A stretch of DNA of 64,000 nt from an uncultured Acidobacteriaceae bacterium (GTDB taxonomy: Bacteria; Acidobacteriota; Terriglobia; Terriglobales; Acidobacteriaceae), in assembly GCA_903911925.1 (NCBI GenBank), contig CAIWFH010000151.1, positions 62,001 to 126,000 on the forward strand. The letters run 5' to 3'. Below are positions 34,760 to 43,767 of this stretch, one piece after another. The translations under genes were made by a program, and so were the position numbers. Below the pieces are notes generated by a model. It worked only from the letters and a program-made list of their open reading frames with translations. It was not told the origin of the DNA and searched no databases. The stretch's first letter is position 1, and every line of letters begins with the position of its first letter.

Positions 34760-35470
34760 TTACATCACCTCCCGTTTATTACGTTCCAGCAGCCGCGCCA
34801 GTTCCGCGCGCCCTCTGCTGATGCGGGACTTTACCGTCCCTTCGGGGATGCCCAGCACCTGGGCAATTTCCTTGTAGTCAAGATCTTGCAGGTCTCTCAA
34901 AATAACGGCTTCGCGCAGTTCGACCGAGACGCGGGCCAGAGCTTCCTGCACCATTTTTGCCAGTTCCTTTTGCGCGGCGGACTCATGCGGTGAGGGGCCG
35001 CGAGACGTAAGCCGGTCTACCGGCTTCAACTCCTCGGTTGACTCCCAGCCATCGTCCAGCGAACCGGTCACCCGCAGGTTCTTGGTGCGCCTGAAGTTGT
35101 CGACCAGCAGATTGCGCGTTAGCGTGGTAATCCACACCAGCAGGCTGCCGCGTGCGGTGTCAAAGCTGGCCAGGTTGGAATAGACCTTGAGAAAGACATC
35201 CTGCGTCAGGTCTTCGGCGTCGGTCGGGTTGCCCGTGAAGCGGTAACAGAGCCCGTAGACACGCCTATGGTGCGTGCGGACCAGTTCGGCCCACGCGCCA
35301 GAATCCCCATCCATGCATTGGCGGACAATTTGGGACCAGTCGGTCTCCAGCGGACTTACCTCCACGTGCGGTAGCCGGGCGGCTGGCGTGGCAGCGGGGG
35401 TTACCCGGCCGCCAACTTCCGGCGCTTCCATGGTACGCCGCCGCGGCAGAGGCGGGGCCGCCAAGCCCAT
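34760..35470 (-). CDS. ECF-type RNA polymerase sigma factor (RpoE-like)
   Basis: This extracytoplasmic-function sigma factor of about 236 residues has region 2 (HHRRVYGLCYRFTGNPTDAE, DLTQDVFLKVYSNL) and region 4 (EAVILRDLQDLDYKEI, LGIPEGTVKSRISRGR). It is the first gene of a five-gene operon with its cognate anti-sigma factor. The upstream end is uncertain: the frame stays open through the opposite-strand msrA, so the ATG at 35470 (MGLAAPPLP) was chosen with a weak GGAACGAG upstream; the ATG at 35431 (MEAPEVGG) is the alternative. A Pro/Ala-rich N-terminal extension precedes region 2. Confidence 0.9.
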   Translation of the reverse strand: MGLAAPPLPRRRTMEAPEVGGRVTPAATPAARLPHVEVSPLETDWSQIVRQCMDGDSGAWAELVRTHHRRVYGLCYRFTGNPTDAEDLTQDVFLKVYSNLASFDTARGSLLVWITTLTRNLLVDNFRRTKNLRVTGSLDDGWESTEELKPVDRLTSRGPSPHESAAQKELAKMVQEALARVSVELREAVILRDLQDLDYKEIAQVLGIPEGTVKSRISRGRAELARLLERNKREVM

Positions 35471-35665
35471 CTCGTTCCAGCGTAATGTGCCCACACATTG
35501 CATATTTTGTTCATACGCAGGGTTGGATGGGTTGGTTCCATAAGGAATCCCGTCGCCATCCGTACCGAGTTCCCGAATCCGCATCCTTGGCGAAACGCCG
35601 TAACCTTTTCGATTGGCGGGCATCTTGAGTAGTGCGGCCTGAACCGATGGGCTGCAGGAGACCCC

Positions 35666-36343
35666 ATGCCTGGCACACTTCCCCTGCGCGGCACCTTGCT
35701 CGCGCTTTTCGTTGCTTTGACCCTCTGCGCGGGATGCCGCGCGGCAACCAAGACCCCGATCCCCGCCGCGGCCACCGATGCTCAACTGGCGCAGACGCCG
35801 GGCCAGCAGACGGCCGTCTTCGCCGGGGGGTGCTTCTGGGGCACACAGTCGGTGTTTGAGCGCGTCAAGGGAGTGGTAGCCACCACCGCCGGCTACGCCG
35901 GAGGCTCGGCCTCGACCGCCACCTACCCCCAGGTGACCACTGAAACCACCGGCCACGCCGAATCGGTAAAGGTCGTCTACGACCCCTCGAAGATCACCTA
36001 CGGCCAACTGCTGCGCATCTTCTTTTCCGTCGCCCACGACCCTACGCAACTGAACCGTCAGGGTCCCGACGTCGGCACGTCCTACCGCTCGGCGATTTTC
36101 TACGCCGACGACGAACAGCGACGCATCAGCCAGGCCTACATTGCGCAGCTTGACGCGGCCCACGTTTTCAATGCGCCCATTGTCACTCAAGTTGTGCCGT
36201 TGCAGGGTTTCTACGACGCTGAGTCGTATCACCAGCACTACGCCGATAGCAACCCCGACAACCCCTACATTCTGGTCTGCGACCGGCCCAAGGTTGCGGC
36301 GCTCAAGGCACAGTTTCCGGAGTTGTTTCAGGATCACAAATAG
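35666..36343 (+). CDS. msrA: Exported peptide-methionine (S)-S-oxide reductase
   Basis: MsrA reduces the S-epimer of methionine sulfoxide. The catalytic motif GGCFWGTQSVFERVKGV is present, with GYAGGSASTATYPQV, GHAESVKVVYDP and HQHYAD downstream. The N-terminus is a lipoprotein-like signal (LLALFVALTLCAGC with Cys at the boundary), so it acts outside the cytoplasm, probably tethered to a membrane. A C-terminal cysteine (ILVCDR) may serve as the resolving residue. The start is close to, and divergent from, the sigma operon. Confidence 0.95.
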   Translation: MPGTLPLRGTLLALFVALTLCAGCRAATKTPIPAAATDAQLAQTPGQQTAVFAGGCFWGTQSVFERVKGVVATTAGYAGGSASTATYPQVTTETTGHAESVKVVYDPSKITYGQLLRIFFSVAHDPTQLNRQGPDVGTSYRSAIFYADDEQRRISQAYIAQLDAAHVFNAPIVTQVVPLQGFYDAESYHQHYADSNPDNPYILVCDRPKVAALKAQFPELFQDHK

Positions 36344-36401
36344 GTTCATCACAGCTGAAATGGTCATTGCCGGATTAAAATCGGCTGCACTGAGGAACCT
36401 T

Positions 36402-36896
36402 ATGAAAGTTCGATTCGCTGTGGTTACGCTCCTCTGCGCGTGCTTCCTTTCAGGATGTTTGCAAGTCGCCCACTTCTACCCGGTCCAGGGACCGCTCGCC
36501 GCGCAGACGCCGCCCCCGATTTACACCGGAAGGATCACGGGCGTCATCAATTCCGGAAGCATCTCCGCCAGGCTTGACAACGGCCAACAGTTCTCAGGGC
36601 ATTGGCAGGCGCAGTCGGTCGGTGCGCTGGCCAAACAGAGCAGAGCCGGGGTCGTGCCGCCGTTCAACCTTTCCGCTGAGTGGGACGCGGTTTATGGTCC
36701 CGGTTTCTATACAGCACATGTGCTGGGCGCGCATCTGTTTGCGCGAACAACGCTCACAGGCAGCCAGGGCGGCGCACTCCACGTGGAAATGATCAGCCAG
36801 CCGGTTGAAACCGCCGACGCGAAAGATGTTGTTGCACCAAATATCAGTGGGGTTGCCAAAGACGAAAGAGGGAATGTGTACAAAGTGGCGTTCTGA
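36402..36896 (+). CDS. Predicted lipoprotein of unknown function
   Basis: This 164-residue protein has a lipobox ending LSGC at Cys19. The mature part is rich in Gly/Ser and beta-forming sequence (ITGVINSGSISARLDNGQQFSGHW, FYTAHVLGAHLFARTTL, GALHVEMISQPVE). It was not recognised. GAGGA lies 6 bases before the ATG. It lies downstream of msrA on the same strand and upstream of the convergent msrB, so it may be part of an envelope redox group. That is context only. Confidence 0.65.
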   Translation: MKVRFAVVTLLCACFLSGCLQVAHFYPVQGPLAAQTPPPIYTGRITGVINSGSISARLDNGQQFSGHWQAQSVGALAKQSRAGVVPPFNLSAEWDAVYGPGFYTAHVLGAHLFARTTLTGSQGGALHVEMISQPVETADAKDVVAPNISGVAKDERGNVYKVAF

Positions 36897-37029
36897 ATTG
36901 AGTCTGCTGCTGGCGCGGGTTGCCCCTTACGAATCAAGACGAATGTTCGGTCCTTTGAACCGACAGCAGGCGCTCGTGTGGTTCCCGCGAGGATCGTCGG
37001 CAATCCGGAAGTTATGCGACTCCCCCTCC

Positions 37030-37653
37030 TCACCCCAACCTCACGAACCGGAGCGACACCGAGTTCATGCAATATCGCATCCCAGTGGGCGCGGGGCCGT
37101 CGTTGAAGACGTGGCCGAGGTGCCCGCCGCAGAGGCGACATTCAACCGCGGTGCGCACTTCCATCAGGCTTCCATCGACACGCTGCAGCACGTTCTCTGG
37201 CGCGATGGGCTGCCAGAAGCTGGGCCAGCCGGTGCCGGAGTCGAACTTGGCATCGGAGCTGAATAATGCCAGGTCGCAGCAGACACAGCGGAAGAGGCCG
37301 CGCTCTTCGAGGTTCCACAGAGCTCCGCTGAAGGCGCGCTCCGTGTCGGCGAAGCGGGTTACGCGGTAGGCATCGGGCGAGAGTTGCTTTTGCCACTGCG
37401 CGTCGGACTTGATGAGGCGCGGAACGGTTGCCGTTCCTGTCTTCTCGCCGGTTGCGGAGAACTCGACAATGGTGACTTCAGAGGGGCCTTCGGACGGGAG
37501 AAGTGGGCGTGCCGCTGCCACGGTGCTGCGGCGTAGGCCCCAGAAGGCCGCTGCGCTGACCGCCGTTGCCGCACCCACAATGAACGCCCTTCGCCCCAAC
37601 GATCGACTCGCATCGACTTTCTCCTTGCCCTCAAACAACATCGCGTCCTCCAT
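37030..37653 (-). CDS. msrB: Tat-exported peptide-methionine (R)-S-oxide reductase
   Basis: MsrB reduces the R-epimer of methionine sulfoxide. Zinc-binding pairs are CVCC and CRLC. Catalytic-domain motifs are TGWPSFWQPI, GGHLGHVFNDGP and RYCMNSVSLRF, with Cys in the RYCxNS signature. The N-terminus has a twin-arginine-type signal (LGRRAFIVGAATAVSAAA), so it is predicted to act outside the cytoplasm. With the exported msrA less than 1 kb away on the other strand, the two would cover both sulfoxide epimers in the periplasm. Confidence 0.93.
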   Translation of the reverse strand: MEDAMLFEGKEKVDASRSLGRRAFIVGAATAVSAAAFWGLRRSTVAAARPLLPSEGPSEVTIVEFSATGEKTGTATVPRLIKSDAQWQKQLSPDAYRVTRFADTERAFSGALWNLEERGLFRCVCCDLALFSSDAKFDSGTGWPSFWQPIAPENVLQRVDGSLMEVRTAVECRLCGGHLGHVFNDGPAPTGMRYCMNSVSLRFVRLG

Positions 37654-37796
37654 TGCTCCGCGATGTTGCTCCCGGGCGCTTCCGCGGATCCAATCCCGGT
37701 GTTGATTAGAGTCCGCTGCGGGCGAAAGGTTACGAAATGTCGATTAGGCTGTTTTGCGCAGAGCAACGCTACCTATGAATAGGGGGATGGGGTTCG

Positions 37797-37842
37797 AGGT
37801 ATCCCACCCATTCGTCAAAGAGCCGACGAATGGATGGGGCAC
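37797..37842 (+). repeat. Palindromic repeat family A, copy 10
   Basis: CCCATTCGTC and GACGAATGG pair around AAAGAGCC. The left end is GAGGTATCCCA and the right end TGGGGCACG. Confidence 0.8.
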
Positions 37843-37973
37843 GGGACTCTTTTGGAATCCGCACTCGTTCATCCTGGCCGGAACCCGCCACCGCGGGTCA
37901 AGCTGATCACAATGGTGTAAAGGGGCATTGCCTGATAAGAAACAAGAACCGGAACTTGGGTCATTGAGGTTCT

Positions 37974-38026
37974 GAGGTATCCCACCCTAGCCGCAAAAAC
38001 AAATACGCGGCGAGGGTGGGGCACCC
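37974..38026 (+). repeat. Palindromic repeat family A, copy 11
   Basis: CCCACCCTAGCCGC and GCGGCGAGGGTGGG pair (G-A mismatch near the centre) around the A-rich loop AAAAACAAATAC. The right end is GGGGCACCC. Confidence 0.8.
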
Positions 38027-38091
38027 AATCGAAGTGAGGAAGGCAGCTCCCGTTTCATCGATCCGCGGGTCGGCAACGCCGGTGGACGACT

Positions 38092-38158
38092 CAGGGGCTA
38101 CAGCCCTACCTTCCATGTTGGCATCTTGCGGCGCGGCTAAAGCCGCGCCCTTTCAAAG
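38092..38158 (+). repeat. Repeat family B, copy 2
   Basis: AGGGGCTACAGCCCT and the 20-bp palindrome GGCGCGGCTAAAGCCGCGCC, followed by CTTTCAAAGC. It has the same layout as the copy at 22690-22755. Confidence 0.75.
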
Positions 38159-38195
38159 CTGCTCGACATCAAAGGAGCATCTGCTCAAAACGCCG

Positions 38196-39455
38196 TTAAT
38201 ACCGCTGCAGGAACTCCGGCTCGACGGGGTTCTCGAAGAGCGATGCCTCGCGGGTGACGATGGTCAGCCCCGAGGGAGTTACGAAGTAACGCCGCTTGTC
38301 CTCGACCGGATCGTAGCCGATGACGGTGCCTTCGGGAATGTGGACGTCGCGATCGATAATGGCCCGGCGGATGCGGCAATGGCGGCCGATGTTCACGTGC
38401 GAGAAGATGATGCTGGCGTCGACGTTGGAGTAGGAGTTGACGCGCACATCCTGCGAGAGAACCGAGTTGGACACCGAGGCGCCGGAGATGATGACGCCGG
38501 CGGTGATGACCGAGTTGACGGCCATGCCGGAGCGGCCCGGCTCACCGAAGACGAACTTGGCCGGCGGATACTGGCGCACGCGGGTGCGCATGGGCCAGCT
38601 TTTGTCGTAAAGGTTGAATGTCGGCGAAACCGAGCACAGGTCCATGTTGGCGTCGTAGTAGGCGTCAAGGGTGCCCACGTCGCGCCAGTAGAGCGCCTGC
38701 TGCTTGTTCTCGTCGACAAAGCTGTAGGCCATCATTTTCTTTTTGCCCAGCATGTTGGGCAGAATGTTGTGGCCAAAGTCGTGCTTAGAGGTTGGGTCTT
38801 CAGCGTCGGCGATCAGCGCCTTCAGCAGAACCTCGGTATTGAAGATGTAGACGCCCATTGAGGCATCGACGGCGTTGGGATTGAAGGGCGAGCGGAAGGT
38901 GGTGGACGCCGGCTTCTCAAGGAAGCCGAGAACGTCGCCATTCGGGGCCACCTCAACCACGCCGAGGCTCTTGGTTTCCTCGGGCGGAATGGGCAGCGTG
39001 GCCAGCGTAACCTCTGCCTTGGTCTCCTTGTGGTGCTCCAGCATCCGGCTGTAGTCCATCTTGTAGATGTGGTCGCCGCTGAGGATGATGATGTACTTGG
39101 GCTGTTCGCTGCCGATGGAGTAGATGTTCTGATAGACCGCATCGGCGGTGCCCATGTACCAGTTGGAGCCGGTACGCTGCATGGGAGGCATGAGTTCAAC
39201 AAACTCGCCCAGTTCCTGCGCCACGATGCCGGTCCATCCTTCGCGGATGTGCCGGTTGAGGCTGAGCGCCTTGTACTGGGTGAGGATGAAGACCTTGCGC
39301 AGACCGGAGTTGATGCAGTTGGAGAGGGTGATGTCGATGATGCGGTAGTGTCCGCCGAAGGGAACCGCTGGTTTGGCGCGGTCGCGGGTAAGCGGGAAGA
39401 GCCGTTCTCCAGCGCCTCCCGCAAGCAAAACCGCAAGCGTATCTCTCATATCCAT
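38196..39455 (-). CDS. glgC: Glucose-1-phosphate adenylyltransferase
   Basis: This enzyme makes ADP-glucose, the first committed step of glycogen synthesis. Its 419 residues carry LLAGGAGERLFPLTRDRAKPAV (the nucleotide-binding loop, in two overlapping pieces), SGDHIYKMDYSRML, GVVEV, FLEKP (glucose-phosphate-binding Lys) and the C-terminal left-handed beta-helix with repeated IISGASV, SQDVRVN and INIGRHC-like strands. The start at 39455 is standard. No other glycogen gene lies in the window. Confidence 0.96.
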   Translation of the reverse strand: MDMRDTLAVLLAGGAGERLFPLTRDRAKPAVPFGGHYRIIDITLSNCINSGLRKVFILTQYKALSLNRHIREGWTGIVAQELGEFVELMPPMQRTGSNWYMGTADAVYQNIYSIGSEQPKYIIILSGDHIYKMDYSRMLEHHKETKAEVTLATLPIPPEETKSLGVVEVAPNGDVLGFLEKPASTTFRSPFNPNAVDASMGVYIFNTEVLLKALIADAEDPTSKHDFGHNILPNMLGKKKMMAYSFVDENKQQALYWRDVGTLDAYYDANMDLCSVSPTFNLYDKSWPMRTRVRQYPPAKFVFGEPGRSGMAVNSVITAGVIISGASVSNSVLSQDVRVNSYSNVDASIIFSHVNIGRHCRIRRAIIDRDVHIPEGTVIGYDPVEDKRRYFVTPSGLTIVTREASLFENPVEPEFLQRY

Positions 39456-39815
39456 GGGAACCTGCCTTTTGCAGCTTGTTCTGTCCGGGTGAGGCCGACC
39501 GCAAAGGAAGTGCCGCTATCCGGTACAGCATTTTCTCCGGTGATACTTTGGATGCAAAAGTCACCGAACGGTGGAGAATACCACACACAGATGAAACTGG
39601 CAGCCCGCCCTGTTGTGCGTTATCCATTTTGTTGTCAACACGAACGAGGGAAAGCGGGGTTTTGGAATTTCTCAATTGAAAAGCGGACCTGAACTGGGGG
39701 GCGGAGCGGCAGATTTGAGAGGAAATACAGCAAAGCAAGCGTTCTGGGAAGAGATGCGGCGATGCCTGCCGGAAGGAACGGGAGCATTCTCCCGGCAGGC
39801 TGCGCTTGAAGCGGT
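39456..39815. other. Intergenic region upstream of glgC
   Basis: These 360 bases hold no recognised gene, repeat or RNA. They presumably contain the glgC promoter, but no clear -10/-35 pair was found on the minus strand. Confidence 0.4.
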
Positions 39816-40520
39816 TTACCGCTTTTTATTGAACTTGTACTCGATGCCTACCGACATGACGAAATTGATGTCTGTCTGGGTGATCTGGGTGCCGTAGTTG
39901 GTGCCGTAGCGCGTCATGACCGCATCAGGCGTCATGCGGAAGACCCAATGCGCTGAGCGGTTGAGGTCGATGTGTCCGCCAATGATGACCAAGGGCGCAA
40001 TCTGGTTGTTGTAGAAACCCAATTCCGCCACGTGGCCGTGCAGGCCTCCTTCAAACAAGCCATAGGCGCCGCCTGCCAGCACATGGGCAATAATGTCGCC
40101 ATGCTTGTTGTGGGGGCCGAGCCATTCAGGACCGGCAGCAAACTGGTACTCCTGGATAAATGGCCCGCGGATGTCGTAGACGTTGGGCGCGGCGCCACTT
40201 GTGCCCAGGTAACCGCGGGCAGTTCCCTCGGCAGCCCAGTGTTTCTGGAACCAATATGAGCCACCCATATCGATTCCGCCCAGGTTGGCCCCCTGTAGCA
40301 GGGTCGGACCTGCCTTGATGTGACGGTAGGCGGGCGCGAGATAGAAGTCGTAGCGGTTGTCATAACGCACGTGAGCCAGCGGGTCACTGGCAATGTAGGT
40401 GCCATTGCCGGCGGTCGGTGAGGCGGTGCTCTGAGCCTGAATGCGGCTTCCGGCAAAGAGAGCCAGGGCAGCCACGGCAGCGAAAGAGGTAAAAAGTCTT
40501 ACTTGAAGGCGCATCATCAT
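39816..40520 (-). CDS. Outer-membrane beta-barrel protein
   Basis: This 234-residue protein has a signal peptide (SFAAVAALALFAGSRIQAQ) and an eight-strand-type barrel pattern of alternating aromatic and polar residues (YDFYLAPAYRHIKAGP, GGSYWFQKHWAAEGTARGYLG, HVAELGFYNNQIAPLVIIGGH). It ends VGIEYKFNKKR, a typical barrel C-terminus. The function is not evident. It is separate from its neighbours. Confidence 0.75.
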   Translation of the reverse strand: MMMRLQVRLFTSFAAVAALALFAGSRIQAQSTASPTAGNGTYIASDPLAHVRYDNRYDFYLAPAYRHIKAGPTLLQGANLGGIDMGGSYWFQKHWAAEGTARGYLGTSGAAPNVYDIRGPFIQEYQFAAGPEWLGPHNKHGDIIAHVLAGGAYGLFEGGLHGHVAELGFYNNQIAPLVIIGGHIDLNRSAHWVFRMTPDAVMTRYGTNYGTQITQTDINFVMSVGIEYKFNKKR

Positions 40521-40590
40521 TGAGTTTACAGGACCGCGCCAAGGCCGGACAATCCGAATACACGGGGAATTTGCCAGGCTACCGCCTTTG

Positions 40591-41352
40591 CTAAGGCTGG
40601 CAGCGCTCGTTCTGGCGGGTCCACACCAGGTAGCGCACCGTCTTCAGGGCCTCCATCGCCGCAGACTCTGCCCTTTCGGTCGCGGAGCCTGGCTCGAGCG
40701 ACGGAGCGGGGTGTGTGCGCCACTCAATTGGAAATCGACTGAAGATAAGGCCTGCGCGGGGCAAGTGAGCTGCCGAAGAGATCACCTCCGCAGAGCCCCA
40801 ACCGTGGGCCTTCATAATCCGCACAGCGTAACAGGCGTTGTGGATGGTGTCTTTTGCTTCCGGCTCCACAAAGATGGCTGACTCCGGAATTCCCCTGGCG
40901 TGGGCGGCCCGCGCCATCACTTGCGCCTCGACGAAGCGATTGTGCGCGGCGCCGCCGGTGAGAATGAGCCGGGGAGCAACGCCGCGCTCGTATTCGTGCA
41001 CTGCCTCGTTGACGCACGAGAGTTGGGAAGCCGTGGGGTTGCCGTCGTTGTCTGCCGGAGTGCCCAACACGATAATGGCGTCGAAGCGGGCGAGAGAGGT
41101 GTTGGCGACGGGCGCGAACCGGCGGGCCAATGCACCCCATACCAGCAGTCCAACGATAAGGAACCCAGAAGTCGCTGCCAGCCAGCCCTTCCAGCCGAGA
41201 CGAAAGCGAGGCCGCCGCCTGACCGGCTGGCGGCTGGGTCTGCGGGTTGCGGGTTTCCGTGTCGTTTGTGGGCTGCTCAATGCTTGTCTCCCGGGATTTA
41301 CTGTATCGTGAAGGGCCTTTGGCGCCGAACGCAGAAACTTGCTTTGGGCCAC
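40591..41352 (-). CDS. YdcF/SanA-type (DUF218) protein
   Basis: This 253-residue protein has an Arg/Pro-rich N-terminus and one membrane segment (WLAATSGFLIVGLLVWGAL) near residues 55-75. The DUF218 domain follows, with FDAIIVLGTPAD, LILTGGAAHNRFVEAQVM, ESAIFVEPEAKDTIHNA and VISSAAHLPRAGLIFSRF. DUF218 proteins such as SanA and ElyC affect envelope and peptidoglycan integrity, but the reaction is unknown. It is separated by 4 bases from the nitroreductase gene on the same strand. Confidence 0.88.
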   Translation of the reverse strand: MAQSKFLRSAPKALHDTVNPGRQALSSPQTTRKPATRRPSRQPVRRRPRFRLGWKGWLAATSGFLIVGLLVWGALARRFAPVANTSLARFDAIIVLGTPADNDGNPTASQLSCVNEAVHEYERGVAPRLILTGGAAHNRFVEAQVMARAAHARGIPESAIFVEPEAKDTIHNACYAVRIMKAHGWGSAEVISSAAHLPRAGLIFSRFPIEWRTHPAPSLEPGSATERAESAAMEALKTVRYLVWTRQNERCQP

Positions 41353-41356
41353 GGGC

Positions 41357-41980
41357 TCAGCCTAGTTTCGTAGGTTCGCCCCAGGAGGAGAAGACAAACT
41401 CACTCAACGGCTTGCGTTGGCGCGGAGCGGTTTCACGCTCGATCAGTTGCTCGCTGCCCAACGAATCGGGGGCGCCCTGGTAGCCAAGCGCGATGACGGA
41501 GCCCAATGCGTATTCCTCGGGAATCTCAAGCGCCTTGCGAAGCGTCTCATGGTCGTAACCGGCCATCTGGTGGCTGGTAAGCCCCAGCGCCGCGGCTTGG
41601 AGCGTGAGATACGATGCCGCCGCGCCCAGGTCGTAGAGCGCGTAGCCGTTGGCCGCCCCGTTGTGCGTAAATTTTGAACCGGCTACTCCCAAAATCAGCA
41701 CCGGCGCCGAGCCGGCCCACGTCTTGTTGAAGCCTACCAGGCTCTCAAAAATCTTTGCGTGCGTGGCAGAGTTGCGTGTGCCGACGATGAAGCGCCACGG
41801 CTGCTCGTTGTTTGAAGAGGCTGCCCAGCGCGCGGCCTCAAATACCTTCTTCAGGTCGGCGACGCTCACCTCGCGATGGTCAAATGACCGCGCGCTCCAG
41901 CGATGGTGGAAGACCGGCAGAACCCCCTCAACCGCGGGGGCTCCCTTCAGATTGTGTACTTCAACAGCGGAAAGCGTCAC
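41357..41980 (-). CDS. Nitroreductase family protein
   Basis: This FMN-dependent oxidoreductase of about 207 residues shows FHHRWSARSFDHREV near the N-terminus (the FMN-phosphate Arg/Ser segment), AARWAASSNNEQPWRFIV (the family's SSxNxQPW) and LGAAASYLTLQAAALGLTSHQMAGYD. The substrate is unknown. A GTG at 41980, 7 bases after AGGAG, is a better start than the ATG 21 bases upstream and fits the family length. It lies ahead of the YdcF gene in a two-gene unit. Confidence 0.88.
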   Translation of the reverse strand: MTLSAVEVHNLKGAPAVEGVLPVFHHRWSARSFDHREVSVADLKKVFEAARWAASSNNEQPWRFIVGTRNSATHAKIFESLVGFNKTWAGSAPVLILGVAGSKFTHNGAANGYALYDLGAAASYLTLQAAALGLTSHQMAGYDHETLRKALEIPEEYALGSVIALGYQGAPDSLGSEQLIERETAPRQRKPLSEFVFSSWGEPTKLG

Positions 41981-42147
41981 GGGAGATCTCCTGGAAAACA
42001 AGTTTCGCCTGTTTGATTCCCGCGGAAGGATGAAAGATTCCAGGGTGGCAATAAAGTTGTTGCAACGGGTATTGGAATCTGTGCATCCAAGTCAGAATCC
42101 GGGCGAGGCCGCACAATCGGCAAAAGAGACCTTTGCGAGAGACGATC

Positions 42148-43740
42148 ATGAGTTCACCCACTGCCGCGGTGCTTGGCGAAGTCGGACTGCCGACGCCGAC
42201 GAGCGAACTCGCCGCAAAGACCTGGGACACGATTGTCGTGGGCGCGGGGCACAACGGGCTGGCTTGTGCCGCCTACCTGGCGAGGTCGGGCCAGCGGGTT
42301 CTGGTGATTGAGAGCCGGGCGCGCGTTGGCGGCGCCTGCACCATCGAGGAGCCGTTTCCGGGGGTGCGGATGTCTCCTTGCGCGTATCTCGCCGGACTGC
42401 TGCATCCGCTGGTTGTGGAAGAGCTGGATCTTCCTCGTCGCGGCTTCACATGGACGCCGGCCGTGAATGGCCTCTTTGTTCCCTTCCTCGATGGGTCGAG
42501 CATCCAGCTGTGGGACGATGATGAGCGCTGCGAGGCTGAGGTGCGCGCGATGGCTCCGGGCGACGTTGAGGGCTGGCGCGCCATGAACGACGTGATCCGG
42601 CGATTGCGGGATGCGCTACGGCCCGCGGACGGCGGCGACATGTGGATCGGTGAAGCGCCCTCTCGCGAACAGATTGAGGAGCGAATTGGGAACGACGCCG
42701 AAGCGCGGTCGATGCTTTTTGATTGGTCGATGGCCGAGTATGTTGAGCGATATCTCAACGACGAACGGCTGCAAGTTGCGTATCTTGGCCAGGGCGTGAT
42801 CGGCACCAATGCCAGCCCGTTCGACGCCGGCACGGCGTCGATCCGCTTTCACCATGCCTCCGGGCGGCTGTGCGGCATGCCCGGCATGTGGGGCTATGTG
42901 CGGGGCGGCATGGGCATGGTGTCGTTCTATTTCTGCGATGCCGCGCGCGAGGCCGGGGCAACGGTTATTTCGGGCGTGCCCGTGGCCGCAATTCTGCCCG
43001 GCGAAGGTGTCTTGCTCGAGGGCGGGGAGAAGATTGCAGCGCGGAACGTCGTGTCGAATGCGGACCCTCGGCAGACATCGCGCTTAATTGGAACAGCAAC
43101 CGATTCGGAGTGGCGCGCGCGGGTGGAGAGTATCCCGATTGAGGGCTGCACGGTAAAGCTCAATGCGCACCTGCGGGAGTTGCCCAATTTTAAGGCGCGG
43201 CCCGGCGTGAATGAGCCGCACCACTACGGGCAGATCAACGCGCCGCTGACAAAGGACGAGTGGAAGGCCGGGTATGCCGCTGCGCGCCGTGGCGAGTTGC
43301 CCGAGCACTTATGGTGCGAGCTTTACTTCCAGAGCGTGCATGACTCAAGCGTTGTCCCCGCCGGGCAACATACCATGAGCGTCTTTGCGCAGTATGTGCC
43401 TTACAAATTCGCGCATGGCACGTGGGATCAGCGCCGTGACGAAGTGCGCAGGCTTGCCCTTGGTTCGCTGGGACGATTCTGCTCAAACATCGACAGTGCG
43501 GTGATCGATGCACAGGTGCTGGGTCCGCCGGACATCGAGCAGAAGGTGGGACTCACAGGCGGACATATCTTCCAGGGCGAGTGCCTGCCGCCCTATATGT
43601 GGGACAATCGGCTCTCCGCGCGCACGCCGATGCAGGGGGTGTATCTTTGCGGGGCCTGCACCCATCCGGGCGGCAGCGTGATCGGCATCAACGGCCGCAA
43701 TGCGGCCATGGCTGTGCTTGCGGATATCAAAGAGAAATAG
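42148..43740 (+). CDS. FAD-dependent oxidoreductase (phytoene desaturase/PYROXD2-like)
   Basis: This flavoprotein of about 530 residues resembles the phytoene-dehydrogenase-related or PYROXD2 group. A Rossmann FAD motif (TIVVGAGHNGLACAAYLARSG) is at residues 25-45, followed by RARVGGACTIEE. The C-terminal YLCGACTHPGGSVIGINGRNAA is the usual ending in which the substrate or FAD isoalloxazine is contacted. The ATG at 42148, with GAGAG upstream, was chosen over TTG at 42133. The amino-acid permease gene starts 27 bases downstream on the same strand, suggesting an operon. Confidence 0.87.
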   Translation: MSSPTAAVLGEVGLPTPTSELAAKTWDTIVVGAGHNGLACAAYLARSGQRVLVIESRARVGGACTIEEPFPGVRMSPCAYLAGLLHPLVVEELDLPRRGFTWTPAVNGLFVPFLDGSSIQLWDDDERCEAEVRAMAPGDVEGWRAMNDVIRRLRDALRPADGGDMWIGEAPSREQIEERIGNDAEARSMLFDWSMAEYVERYLNDERLQVAYLGQGVIGTNASPFDAGTASIRFHHASGRLCGMPGMWGYVRGGMGMVSFYFCDAAREAGATVISGVPVAAILPGEGVLLEGGEKIAARNVVSNADPRQTSRLIGTATDSEWRARVESIPIEGCTVKLNAHLRELPNFKARPGVNEPHHYGQINAPLTKDEWKAGYAAARRGELPEHLWCELYFQSVHDSSVVPAGQHTMSVFAQYVPYKFAHGTWDQRRDEVRRLALGSLGRFCSNIDSAVIDAQVLGPPDIEQKVGLTGGHIFQGECLPPYMWDNRLSARTPMQGVYLCGACTHPGGSVIGINGRNAAMAVLADIKEK

Positions 43741-43767
43741 CTTCGCAGTTGATACTCTCTTCTGACC

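Larger units (their letters stand above)
37654..38195. other. Gene-free region with repeats of families A and B
   Basis: No gene is seen in 540 bases. It holds family A copies at 37797-37842 and 37974-38026 and a family B copy at 38092-38158, one after another, between msrB and glgC. Confidence 0.6.

Noticed and set aside
35471..36367. A long open frame on the minus strand extending the ECF sigma gene upstream through msrA
   Set aside because: msrA has clear family motifs on the plus strand over most of this stretch. The extension has no family similarity and arises from codon bias on the opposite strand.
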